Positions 1-8,321 of a DNA stretch of 64,000 nucleotides are shown here, in pieces (position 1 is the first letter of the stretch; every line of letters begins with the position of its first letter). Source of the stretch: Bacteroidota bacterium (GTDB taxonomy: Bacteria; Bacteroidota; Bacteroidia; Cytophagales; Cyclobacteriaceae). Both the position numbers and the translations under genes were made by a program. The notes beneath the pieces are model-generated. The model was given only the letters and a program-made list of their open reading frames with translations. It was not told where the DNA came from and did no database searches. The DNA is taken from contig JAFDYT010000019.1 in assembly GCA_018266055.1 (NCBI GenBank), positions 1-64,000 on the forward strand, given 5' to 3'.

Positions 1-1839
1 GCAGCAGACGACGCAGCGCGACAGGCGAGTATGGTGATTACGATGGCACACGAGCTTGGGCATGGAGCGTTCACACTCAAACACACCTTCGCCGACAACA
101 ACGCACTACCACAAGGCACCACCGACAACCTGATGGACTACAACAACGGCACACACCTGTGGAAACTCCAATGGGACCGCATCCATGACCCGGCGACGGT
201 GTTGGGATTGTTTGAGGGAGATGATAGTGGGGCGAGTGTAAATAATGAGGATGAGATTATGGGGTACATAATATCTGACGCTAAAGCGTATATCCGAATG
301 ATTGCTCCTCCTAATCAGGTTAAGGAGCCAAAAGAAGTATTACCACAAGGAACAGAAATAGTCTTGGTTAGCACCACTGCAGCAAACAAGTTCTCTGCTG
401 TAAAATTCCTGGATAAGAAAGAAATCTACTTGACCAGCTCTTCAAACATTACGGCTATAATTAAATTAATTAAACCAGAAAAATACCTGGTAACTAATGA
501 TTTTGATGCTGTAGTTCTGCCGTATTCTACTAGCCCAGCCGGCCAAAAAATAACAAAGGATAGTTATGTTATTGCAGACAAATCCTGTGGGGACTATTAT
601 CAAGTAAAGGAAAACACAAGTGACAATAGGGGATGGTGGGTTGAGAAAAAATCACTCAAACGAGTTGGGAATGATGTTGACCCTACATTCGACTGGATGG
701 TAAATGTGAAACTAGATGATTTGGGTTCAAATAAATTTCTTTCAGAGATTAAAAACAATCGAGCGGGTATTAATGATCGCTCTAATAAGGATATTTATGG
801 TATAAACAGCCTTAGAATGTATACCATAGTTGATAACAATGGAGTTAAACATCAAAAGGGTTTTTTCTACAGCTCTATGGATCAAGGGTACCCCGATATA
901 ATATCTGGTACGGACTTTCAGAAAAGACTAGAAAAATTAATTCTCGATGAACTTGCAAAAGAGGGGAGCTATGGATCTATCAATGCCTATGACGGTGAAG
1001 TATTTACATGGGGAAAAGGTTTTGCGGTAACAGGGACATTGATGGATGTACTCGCTCAACTTATTGAAAACAAGAATATAAATTTCGAGCAAATATTTGC
1101 TAATGTCGGAATTAAAATAGTTGATGGATCTTTATGGGTTATCAATGAAGAAGGGGCTTGGTTAAAAGATACACCTCCAAAGAAGGCAGACTATCTAGCT
1201 TCAAAATATATAAGAGGGAGTAAAGTGCTAATGAGTTTTTTTATTGAACTGGCAGAAAAAAAAGGTTATCAAAAAGAAGTCATGAATGCACAATATTCAG
1301 TCTTGCAATCTGGAGACGGATCTGCAAATTATCCTGAGTATATTCTTAATAAAGATAACACTGGATATGCAGAGAATTGGAACGATGAATCAGTTACAAT
1401 TTTAGCTCATTTATCACATTGGTGCGGGTATAGTTGGTCGCAAGGACAAAATCGCTACAAAGACACTAAGGGTGAATTAGGAGCTATCTTATATAAATAC
1501 ATATACAATACAGTTGTGAATTACCCTTCGGTTCGCCAAGGACCAGTATTGCAAACAAATATATTTACATGGAATTTGGTTGATTATACTTTATTGGAGA
1601 AACTGAAAATGTTTGGTTTAACAAAGCCTGCTGCCTTAACAGAACTGAATAGCACATGGTCTTCTAATCTTATTGACCTGGAATTCAAATATGATAAACA
1701 AAATATAAAGCGTGCAGTCAAGAAGGATTCAGACAAATATGTGAGCAACACTCAAATCGTGCTTATAAAAATGGAAACCGGCTTTATTGTTTTAACATTT
1801 AATGGAACAGCTATTACTTATGAAGAATTTAAACCTTAA
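1..1839 (+). CDS. Metzincin-like zinc metalloprotease fused to AT-rich C-terminal tip (5' partial)
   Basis: The frame is open from the first base, so the start lies before the window. Codons 17-21 read HELGH and the motif continues as HELGHGAFTLKH, a zinc-binding HExxH with a third histidine; NLMDY about 26 codons on resembles the Met-turn of metzincins. This block is GC-rich. From about base 230 the composition turns AT-rich and the remaining ~520 residues match no family I recognise. A stretch near residues 330-360 (EVFTWGKGFA...GTLMDVLAQL) recalls peptidoglycan-binding or muramidase-like effector domains, but this is only a resemblance. The gene overlaps the next one by 20 bp. A conserved metalloprotease core with a variable, low-GC tip and a small overlapping exported partner fits polymorphic toxins. 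Function of the tip is unproven. Confidence 0.6.
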   Translation, partial: AADDAARQASMVITMAHELGHGAFTLKHTFADNNALPQGTTDNLMDYNNGTHLWKLQWDRIHDPATVLGLFEGDDSGASVNNEDEIMGYIISDAKAYIRMIAPPNQVKEPKEVLPQGTEIVLVSTTAANKFSAVKFLDKKEIYLTSSSNITAIIKLIKPEKYLVTNDFDAVVLPYSTSPAGQKITKDSYVIADKSCGDYYQVKENTSDNRGWWVEKKSLKRVGNDVDPTFDWMVNVKLDDLGSNKFLSEIKNNRAGINDRSNKDIYGINSLRMYTIVDNNGVKHQKGFFYSSMDQGYPDIISGTDFQKRLEKLILDELAKEGSYGSINAYDGEVFTWGKGFAVTGTLMDVLAQLIENKNINFEQIFANVGIKIVDGSLWVINEEGAWLKDTPPKKADYLASKYIRGSKVLMSFFIELAEKKGYQKEVMNAQYSVLQSGDGSANYPEYILNKDNTGYAENWNDESVTILAHLSHWCGYSWSQGQNRYKDTKGELGAILYKYIYNTVVNYPSVRQGPVLQTNIFTWNLVDYTLLEKLKMFGLTKPAALTELNSTWSSNLIDLEFKYDKQNIKRAVKKDSDKYVSNTQIVLIKMETGFIVLTFNGTAITYEEFKP

Positions 1840-2515
1840 TATAGTTATCACACTCTCATTCCTGATACTTTGCTCATTTCAAGAACCGGCCATCGATATT
1901 GAAAGGGTTCGGAAGGATGCTCTTAGCTCGAATGAAAATATTATTCCGGAAAAGATTTTATCCCGTCTGCGAAAAAACAGATTTCTTGTAATTTATCAAG
2001 GGAACTATTGCTTTGTTCATGTTCCGTATAAGAGTTTTGCGTCAGAAAGCCAGATGAAACAATCTATAGTGGTTGTTTATAAAATGATAAATGCTGAATG
2101 GGTTCTCTCAAGAATTCTACCTTACTTTTATAATATAGCAGTGATTGATTCTTATAAGAATATTTTTATTTCAGAGAATCAGGAATGTGGATTAGAGGGT
2201 AATTGTAACACCTTTACAGAAATAGATTTTTTTGAAAGTGAGTCGTTTACCCCTTTGGCTAATTACAGAGGATTTGATAAGACTGTTTACTTAATGAACA
2301 AACTCAATAAGGGGGGTAAAAGTGAGGTTTCTAACCTTATTGGCGATACGATTGCTAATACATATGAACTTTCCAAGTTCAAATCAATCTCACCCAGAGG
2401 TTACTCATACACACTCCTCCAACAGGGGACGATTTTGAAAAGCGTTAGTGATACGTTGGGAATAGAAGGCTTTTCTAAACTTACAACTATTAATGTTGAG
2501 CGCAATGCCAAATGA
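1820..2515 (+). CDS. Small exported protein of unknown function, possible immunity partner
   Basis: 231 residues if started at the ATG at 1820, which gives MKNLNLNIVITLSFLILCS, a clean signal peptide; an upstream in-frame ATG at 1802 would put six extra residues before it. The cysteine after LIL is not preceded by the usual small residue, so a lipoprotein is possible but not clear. The rest is soluble, with no motif I recognise; two cysteines lie in ECGLEGNC. It starts inside the end of the metalloprotease-like gene and is equally AT-rich, so the two are probably co-transcribed and co-inherited. Its size, export signal and position would suit an immunity protein, but that is inference from context only. 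Confidence 0.55.
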   Translation: MKNLNLNIVITLSFLILCSFQEPAIDIERVRKDALSSNENIIPEKILSRLRKNRFLVIYQGNYCFVHVPYKSFASESQMKQSIVVVYKMINAEWVLSRILPYFYNIAVIDSYKNIFISENQECGLEGNCNTFTEIDFFESESFTPLANYRGFDKTVYLMNKLNKGGKSEVSNLIGDTIANTYELSKFKSISPRGYSYTLLQQGTILKSVSDTLGIEGFSKLTTINVERNAK

Positions 2516-2596
2516 ATTATGAGAGCAATTCTTGTTATTAGAAAGGCCAAAACTGCTGCGCGTTATAATTTTACTTTGGTAATTCTCGATATTAAA

Positions 2597-2624
2597 AATA
2601 GGCTGCCTTTCAAAGCAGCCTATT
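2597..2624 (-). terminator. Hairpin between convergent genes
   Basis: A perfect 10-bp stem (AATAGGCTGC / GCAGCCTATT) with an 8-nt loop. Read on the minus strand it is followed by TTTTAATAT, so it should terminate the DUF2141 gene that ends at 2638; it may also stop transcription arriving from the plus-strand gene ending at 2515. Confidence 0.75.
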
Positions 2625-2637
2625 CCTATCATCAAAA

Positions 2638-3042
2638 TCAATTCTTCGTCTTCAATACAATCTTTGTGTCTTTGCTTACATCGACGAGCCATTCTTCAAA
2701 GGGCTTAGGGCCGAAGGTGCCGTAGGCGTTGTTGGAGAACCCATAGCCTTCGTTGGGGATACCTAAAAAATTAGTATCGAGCTTGTCGTTGTTGTTTTCG
2801 TCGTGAAAGAAGCGCGCGGCATATTTGCCGGGCTTCAGGTTTTCAAACATCATGGTGGCTTTCTTGTCTTTGATGTGCATTGCCTTTGAGCCTACGGTTT
2901 TGTGTGTGGCGTCGAAAAGCTCAAGCATTACTTTTCCATTGTCGCTTTTAAGGTCGGTGATTTCTACTGATAGGATTACCTGCGCGTGGGTTTGCGAACT
3001 AATGGCTGCTGCAAAAAGTAAAGGAATAATAAATTTTTTCAT
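2638..3042 (-). CDS. DUF2141 domain protein, exported
   Basis: 134 residues with a signal peptide (MKKFIIPLLFAAAISSQTHA). The body matches the DUF2141 family throughout: a GKVMLELFD strand, then LKPGKYAARFFHDENNNDKLD and FLGIPNEGYGFSNNA, and a late FGPKPFE. Family members are small beta-rich periplasmic or surface proteins of unknown biochemical role. The gene lies 37 bp downstream of a TonB-dependent receptor on the same strand and is closed by a strong hairpin, so both probably form one unit and this protein may assist the receptor; that is inferred from position. Confidence 0.9.
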   Translation of the reverse strand: MKKFIIPLLFAAAISSQTHAQVILSVEITDLKSDNGKVMLELFDATHKTVGSKAMHIKDKKATMMFENLKPGKYAARFFHDENNNDKLDTNFLGIPNEGYGFSNNAYGTFGPKPFEEWLVDVSKDTKIVLKTKN

Positions 3043-3079
3043 AATGATCCTGGTTGTGAAAATAAAACTGTTTTGTTTG

Positions 3080-5473
3080 TTAAAAAAGTATCCGGAATTG
3101 TGGCACAGGGAAGATTCCCAGTTGGTATTGATTCATCACGTTGCCGGTGCGCACGTCAAAGTTTTGCATGAAAATGTTTTGGTGGTTGGTCACATTCTGT
3201 ACATCCAGCGCCCACTCCATGGTCATCCTTCCTTTGTTCACCCGATAGGTTAACCGTACGTCGGCACGGAAGTAGGCAGGATATTGCTGCGAAAATGCTT
3301 CCGACGTCTTGTACGTGATCTGTCCCAGGCTTACCGAAGCGGCGTAATCGATTGGTGTGTAGCGTCGGCCGCCGGCGGTGGTCAACTTCAAACTGAAACC
3401 CAGTGTGCGGTCTTTGCTTCCCACTTTCCATTCTTTGCCACCCAATAAGTTGACAATATAGCCACCGTCAAAGGCGGTACTTCGCCAGAGGTTATCGCTG
3501 CCTTTGTATTCCGATTTGAATAGGGAAGAGGTAAGCAGGAAGTAATACTGTTGCGAATAGAATTTCTCCAGTGTCAATTCCATTCCGTAGTTGCGGCCGA
3601 CTCCCTTGTTCACCAAATTGAATTTGTCGGGGATGGCAAAGTCAGATCCGGCGTTGAGCATGCTGAAAGGACTGGAGGTTTGCTCGATCGGCGCCCGATC
3701 GATGGATTGATAGTAGCTTTCCAGCTTCAGACGGTAATCACGGCTAAAGTTGTAATCGTACGCGATAGCCACGTGCTTGCTTCGGGTAAATCCTAAATCC
3801 TGATTCGAGTTATTCAGTCCTTCGTAGGTTTTGATGTAATACACCGGCAGGGCCTGGATCTGATTGTGAATACCTGCACCAATGCTTAGTGATTGTTTAG
3901 CGTTGAGCTGATACTTTAAGCCTGCACGAGGTTCGAGGGCGGAGGCTTTGCCTAGGGAGAAATGTTGCGCGTGTACACCAAGGTTCATGGTCAGGTTTTC
4001 GCTGAAGCGATGCTGCCAGTTGAAGTATTCCTGAAGCAGAGCACTATTGCCTTTGCCTTTGCTGATTGAACGCCAGTAATTGATATGCGCAGGGGTTTGG
4101 CGGATGATACTGTCGCCGAAGCTGGCGTTGTAGGCGTTCACCATTACGCCTGCCACAAACATGTCGGCAGCACTAAACTTATGGTTCACCACCAGGTGTG
4201 CACTCTGTTGCAATTGAGTAAACGATTGGTTGAAATAATTGGTGATGCTGATGAGCTTTGGCGGTGACGCATTGCTCCAATTGAGCGAGTCGATGTTTAT
4301 AATAGTCTGTGCGCCTGAACTTGCCAGGGTAAGCTTGTAGGAAGTTTTGGGAGAAAAGACATACGAATGAGAGACGCCAATCACGCCCATCTTGGTTTTA
4401 TTATACAAGTCTGAATTTTCGTCGCCGTAAAGGTTGCTGGTACTCTTGCTGAAATCGGTCTCACTTCCTTTAAAGCTGATGTCACTCATGCCACCAATGC
4501 CGAAGATGCTGAACTTGCCCGCTTTCTCAGTGGGCACATTGATCTTGAAACTTAAGTCCTGATAATTAGGAATGGCTGTACCTGTTCCGAAATTCAGTCC
4601 CATGGCTTTGAATATACCAAGTGTAGAGTACCGGTAGTTGACCATGAAAGTCGCTTCCTTTCCTTTTTTGATCGGCCCTTCGGCACCAAACTCAAGACCG
4701 TTAAATCCAATTTGTCCGAGGTATTCGCGCTTTAGGTTGTTACCGTTGCGCATCTGCAAATCAAACACACCGCCCACGGCATTTCCGTAGGTGGCAGGAA
4801 ATGCCGCCGTTATAAAATCAGATTTAGTCAGCGTATTGTTGTTGAGCATACTTACCGGTCCGCCAGTGCTTCCAAAAGAAGAAAAGTGGTTGGGGCTCGG
4901 GATGTCAATGCCGTTAAGGCGCCACAGCAATCCTGCCGGTGAGTTACCACGGATGACAATGTCGTTGCGCGCGTCATTTACGTTACTTACGCCGGCGAAG
5001 TTTTGAGCCATACGGCTCACGTCATTTCTACCACCAGCAAAACGAGAAGTTTCTTCCGTATTGAAAGTGCGTCCACTCACAGTGGTGAGGTCGTTGTTCA
5101 ATTCGGTCTTATCGCCGTCAGTGGTGACCACTACTTCCTTCAGTGCGATCAGGCTCTCTTTCATTTCAAAGTTGAGTTCAAGCTGTTTACCCGCCACGAC
5201 CAGGGCATTGGTACTCATAATTTCTTCATACCCAACCGAAGTTACTTTTAACGTATATCGGCCAGTAGGAACTCCAGCAATGGAATATTGACCGTTGGCG
5301 TCGGTGGTGGTGCCAAGCGCAGGGTTGGAATCCACGATCATGATCACTACGCCCGGGATAGGCGCTTTGGAGTCAATGTCGGTGACGACTCCGCGAATGG
5401 TTTGTTTAGTCTGGGCAGATAGTAAGGAAGTGCCCGAAAGAAGACTTAGGATTACGAGGGAAAGAAATCTCAT
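3080..5473 (-). CDS. TonB-dependent outer-membrane receptor with carboxypeptidase-regulatory-like domain
   Basis: 797 residues. A signal peptide (~1-20) is followed by a carboxypeptidase-D-regulatory-like beta-sandwich (~23-110, TIRGVVTDIDSKAPIPGV ... VGYEEI), a plug domain (~130-240, with NDIVIRGNSPAGLLWRLNGI) and a long beta-barrel ending in an aromatic C-terminus (FRILF). This is the Bacteroidota layout for import of siderophores, vitamins or oligosaccharides; no partner SusD gene is present, so a polysaccharide substrate is less likely. The substrate cannot be read from sequence. A DUF2141 gene follows 37 bp downstream. The 364 bp before the start codon hold no gene, and the LytTR regulator operon ends just upstream on the same strand, so this receptor may be a target of that system. 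Confidence 0.9.
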   Translation of the reverse strand: MRFLSLVILSLLSGTSLLSAQTKQTIRGVVTDIDSKAPIPGVVIMIVDSNPALGTTTDANGQYSIAGVPTGRYTLKVTSVGYEEIMSTNALVVAGKQLELNFEMKESLIALKEVVVTTDGDKTELNNDLTTVSGRTFNTEETSRFAGGRNDVSRMAQNFAGVSNVNDARNDIVIRGNSPAGLLWRLNGIDIPSPNHFSSFGSTGGPVSMLNNNTLTKSDFITAAFPATYGNAVGGVFDLQMRNGNNLKREYLGQIGFNGLEFGAEGPIKKGKEATFMVNYRYSTLGIFKAMGLNFGTGTAIPNYQDLSFKINVPTEKAGKFSIFGIGGMSDISFKGSETDFSKSTSNLYGDENSDLYNKTKMGVIGVSHSYVFSPKTSYKLTLASSGAQTIINIDSLNWSNASPPKLISITNYFNQSFTQLQQSAHLVVNHKFSAADMFVAGVMVNAYNASFGDSIIRQTPAHINYWRSISKGKGNSALLQEYFNWQHRFSENLTMNLGVHAQHFSLGKASALEPRAGLKYQLNAKQSLSIGAGIHNQIQALPVYYIKTYEGLNNSNQDLGFTRSKHVAIAYDYNFSRDYRLKLESYYQSIDRAPIEQTSSPFSMLNAGSDFAIPDKFNLVNKGVGRNYGMELTLEKFYSQQYYFLLTSSLFKSEYKGSDNLWRSTAFDGGYIVNLLGGKEWKVGSKDRTLGFSLKLTTAGGRRYTPIDYAASVSLGQITYKTSEAFSQQYPAYFRADVRLTYRVNKGRMTMEWALDVQNVTNHQNIFMQNFDVRTGNVMNQYQLGIFPVPQFRILF

Positions 5474-5837
5474 AGCTGTTTTTTTCTACAAAAAAGGGTT
5501 GGATTGAGGGTTTGATAAAATTGTGTTTACTGAACTGTTGAATTTCATCCCCCAGCCGGGGAATGTGCAGATGAAGCGAAAAGGGGGAAATAGTCCTTTA
5601 CTCTCCGGTCTTCTGAAGGCCTTTGACCTTTCTCGAATTGGATGGTGAAAATGAAGGGAACGGAGCGTAGTACAGAGTAATCATGCATTGATTTTTTTGT
5701 TAGTATTGAAAACCATTTTTAAGTTCAGTCAACGAAGCTGACTAACGTAAAACCCGAAATAAGTTTTCCCTTTTTGTAAAAAAGGATAGGAGAGTCTTGC
5801 AAATAAAACTGTTCGTGCAGTGTCCGGAAAAGGGAAA
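5474..5837. other. Intergenic region with inverted repeat
   Basis: 364 bp without a convincing gene, between a receptor gene and the end of the LytTR regulator gene. It holds an inverted repeat at 5723-5746 (GTTCAGTCA, 7-nt centre, TGACTAAC, one bulged base), which could be an operator upstream of the minus-strand receptor gene, and a weak CCTTTTT/AAAAAGG hairpin near 5769-5789 that might end the regulator transcript. Confidence 0.35.
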
Positions 5838-6605
5838 TTACCGATCAAGCCAGTCTTTAAATTCCTGCACACGTTCGCGGGCTACCACCACGTCGTTGTC
5901 GTCACTGGTTTTGAGAATGAGTTTCAGTCGCGAGTTGGTATAACTGATCATGTCCTGAATGGACTCAAGGGCGATGATGTACTTGCGGTTGATGCGGAAG
6001 AACCGCTTAGGCTCCAGCAGCTCCTGCAATTGATCGAGCGTGAAATCGAGGATGTGTTTTCGGCCGTCTTTGGTTTGTGCAAAGGTGGTTTTCTCCAGAC
6101 TATAAAAGAAAAGGATCTCGGTCGTTTCCACCGACTTCAGATGTTCACCTACTTTAATCACGAACCGCTCTTTGTACTTTTTGGTAAGCATGCTCATCGC
6201 CAACGTGATGCTTTCCATGAGTTGCGATGACGGAGAATCTTTCACGACTGTCATCGACTTGAATTTGGCAATGGCAGCACGCAGCTCATCTTCATCTACA
6301 GGCTTCAGGATGTAATCAATGCTGTTGACTTTGAAAGCCTTGAGCGCGTATTCGTCGTAGGCGGTAGTGAAGATGATGGGCGAAGTAATCTTTACCTGAT
6401 CGAAAATTTGAAAACTGATGCCGTCGGCCAACTGAATGTCCATGAAGACAAGGTCAGGCGATGGGTGCTGTTGAAACCAATGGATAGATCTTTTCACTGA
6501 ATCAATCGTATCAAGCACTGTTGATTCAGGTAGGATAACCTTGACAAGACTCTGCAAGCGCCGCGCTGCCTGCGGCTCATCTTCAACGATCAGTATCTTC
6601 ATCAT
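5838..6605 (-). CDS. LytTR-type response regulator
   Basis: 255 residues from the ATG at 6605 (a second ATG follows directly). The receiver domain (~1-120) has the acidic pocket EDE (8-10), the phospho-acceptor Asp56 in FMDIQL, and the conserved lysine in ILKPVD. The C-terminal half (~150-255) is a LytTR DNA-binding domain, with FFYSLEKTTFAQTKDGRKH, FFRINRKYII and LKTSDDNDVVVARERVQEFKDW. The start lies inside the end of the sensor-kinase gene (overlap 23 bp), so the two are translationally linked. Such regulators usually bind direct repeats upstream of exported or membrane protein genes. The receptor genes on either side are plausible targets, which is inference. Confidence 0.93.
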   Translation of the reverse strand: MMKILIVEDEPQAARRLQSLVKVILPESTVLDTIDSVKRSIHWFQQHPSPDLVFMDIQLADGISFQIFDQVKITSPIIFTTAYDEYALKAFKVNSIDYILKPVDEDELRAAIAKFKSMTVVKDSPSSQLMESITLAMSMLTKKYKERFVIKVGEHLKSVETTEILFFYSLEKTTFAQTKDGRKHILDFTLDQLQELLEPKRFFRINRKYIIALESIQDMISYTNSRLKLILKTSDDNDVVVARERVQEFKDWLDR

Positions 6606-7623
6606 CAATTTCGATCAGTGGTAATTTTACCGAAAACTTTCCTCCGGATTGTGAGATCACTACTTCTTTGTTTGTGAGAAAAGAATAACGCTGACGGATA
6701 TTTTCCAGACCGAGTCCGGAGGTAGGCTCGCCCAATACTGATTTCTTCTGCAAGTTGTTTTCTACTACAAGGTAGTCGCCGTCACGGAATAAACGAATAT
6801 GAAGCGGATCCTCCGACGACACGATGTTGTGTTTTATCGCATTTTCAATCAACAACTGAAGCGCCAATGGTGCCACCATCGATGGCGTATCATTCAATTC
6901 GATGTGAACGGAGAGATTATTACCAAAGCGGATTTCCTGCAAGAAGATGTAGGAGTGAAGGAATTTCAATTCGTCGGCCAGAGGCACCACTTCCTTCTCG
7001 CGGGTGTCAAGCACATACCGATATACTTCCGAAAGCTGCTTGATAAATTTGGCTGCTTTGTTCTGATCTTCATACACTAAGTTCGTAAGCGCATTGAGAC
7101 TGTTAAACAAGAAGTGTGGGTTTACCTGACTCTTCAAACTTTCGTACTGCGCTGCCACACTTTCGCGCTTGAACTTCTCGGCATCAATCTGCGATTGTTT
7201 CCAGCAAATCAAAAACGCACGGCTGTGCATGAAGAGTGAGACGATGAAAGTAATAATTAGAGACATGATCATGATGTTGAGCATGATCTCGTTGCGAAGT
7301 TCGAATGAAAGCAAAGGTCTCCAAATTAGCAGCAGCAGCGCTACCGCTGCGGTAGAGTAAACCACTGTGCCCGTGATGCCGATCACTAACCGTTTGACTG
7401 GCGCATCAATCCAGGATATCTTCTTATCGAGGTACTCGGCCATGTAAGAGTTTCCCAGCCACAGCGTAATCCAAATGGATACGGAGAAGAGCGTGTCATA
7501 TGCGCATTCTTTGAACGAGTTGAAACACGCCGGGCAGGTTAAGAACGAAAGTAGAATGCCACCAATCAGGCTGACCGGGAGGACAACTCTAAGTTTATTA
7601 ACAAATAATTTTGGGGCATTCAT
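6583..7623 (-). CDS. LytS/YehU-family sensor histidine kinase
   Basis: 346 residues. The N-terminal third holds about four membrane helices (for example LPVSLIGGILLSFLTC, LVIGITGTVVYSTAAVALLLLIW, IMLNIMIMSLIITFIVSLFM). The kinase core begins at LKSQVNPHFLFN, where the histidine in NPHF is the phosphorylation site typical of the His_kinase family, and ends with an ATPase domain with the N-box LLIENAIKHNI and G-box SGLGLENIRQRY. It pairs with the overlapping LytTR regulator. There is no extracellular sensor domain of size, so the signal is probably read within the membrane. The TPR-like and TonB receptor genes upstream lie on the same strand and probably in the same operon. Confidence 0.92.
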   Translation of the reverse strand: MNAPKLFVNKLRVVLPVSLIGGILLSFLTCPACFNSFKECAYDTLFSVSIWITLWLGNSYMAEYLDKKISWIDAPVKRLVIGITGTVVYSTAAVALLLLIWRPLLSFELRNEIMLNIMIMSLIITFIVSLFMHSRAFLICWKQSQIDAEKFKRESVAAQYESLKSQVNPHFLFNSLNALTNLVYEDQNKAAKFIKQLSEVYRYVLDTREKEVVPLADELKFLHSYIFLQEIRFGNNLSVHIELNDTPSMVAPLALQLLIENAIKHNIVSSEDPLHIRLFRDGDYLVVENNLQKKSVLGEPTSGLGLENIRQRYSFLTNKEVVISQSGGKFSVKLPLIEIDDEDTDR

Positions 7624-7685
7624 TCGCTACAAAGATAACCGTTATGCAATACGCTAGCCTACATGTTGCACTCATCCATCACATT

Positions 7686-8318
7686 TTATTGACAATTCTT
7701 GAGCAAGTCTTCGGTCATGCTTTTGCCCCAGGCTGGCGCGATGGGACTACTGAGTTGTTCCGTGTCGAAGAGTGCCAGCGCTCTCTTCGCGCGTTCGCAG
7801 GCTTCGGTGGTTGGTTGTTTGAAGAACTTCAATGTACCAAACTGAATCTGCGCCATCAATGCAATCGCACGCGGGTTGTTCGGATTCAACGCAACCGCTT
7901 TCTCAAAACTATTCGCCGCCAGGTTTGAATATTGCTGACCTCGAGTAGCAGGGTCTACCGTGAGTTTGATCATCGAAATGAATCCGTCGAGGGCTACAAT
8001 CTCTGAATCGTCTTTCTTTATCGCATCGGCTTTGGCCAATGTTTCCTTTGCCAGATCAAGGTACGCGTCTTTCTTACCGCCGTCGGTTTCTTTGGTAGCC
8101 ATGAAGATGTAGCCAAGGGTTGCATAGTAGTGTGGTTCCCATTTCGTCTTCTCGGCGTTGCCGATACGTTGAAAGGAATTCACCGCCTGCTGAAGTGCGG
8201 CTACATCATTGGCCGCGTATAGCTGACCGATTGTTTTTTTCATGGCTTCCGTGTATTTGTCGTCAGCCTTGGCTACAACGACAAGCAGAAGCAGGAGAGA
8301 GGTAAGAAGAGCTTTCAT
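7686..8318 (-). CDS. Exported TPR-like protein
   Basis: 210 residues with a signal peptide (MKALLTSLLLLLVVVAKA). The mature part is all-helical with at least two tetratricopeptide-like segments, one around WEPHYYATLGYIFMA and a clearer one at NLAANSFEKAVALNPNNPRAIALMAQIQ. Two cysteines, one at the very C-terminus (LLKNCQ), may form a disulfide. The start lies only 3 bp after the stop of the TonB receptor, so they are co-transcribed. Proteins of this size and layout recur next to Bacteroidota receptors with kinase-regulator pairs, but I know no defined role; a periplasmic scaffold is the likely guess. Confidence 0.75.
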   Translation of the reverse strand: MKALLTSLLLLLVVVAKADDKYTEAMKKTIGQLYAANDVAALQQAVNSFQRIGNAEKTKWEPHYYATLGYIFMATKETDGGKKDAYLDLAKETLAKADAIKKDDSEIVALDGFISMIKLTVDPATRGQQYSNLAANSFEKAVALNPNNPRAIALMAQIQFGTLKFFKQPTTEACERAKRALALFDTEQLSSPIAPAWGKSMTEDLLKNCQ

Positions 8319-8321
8319 AGG

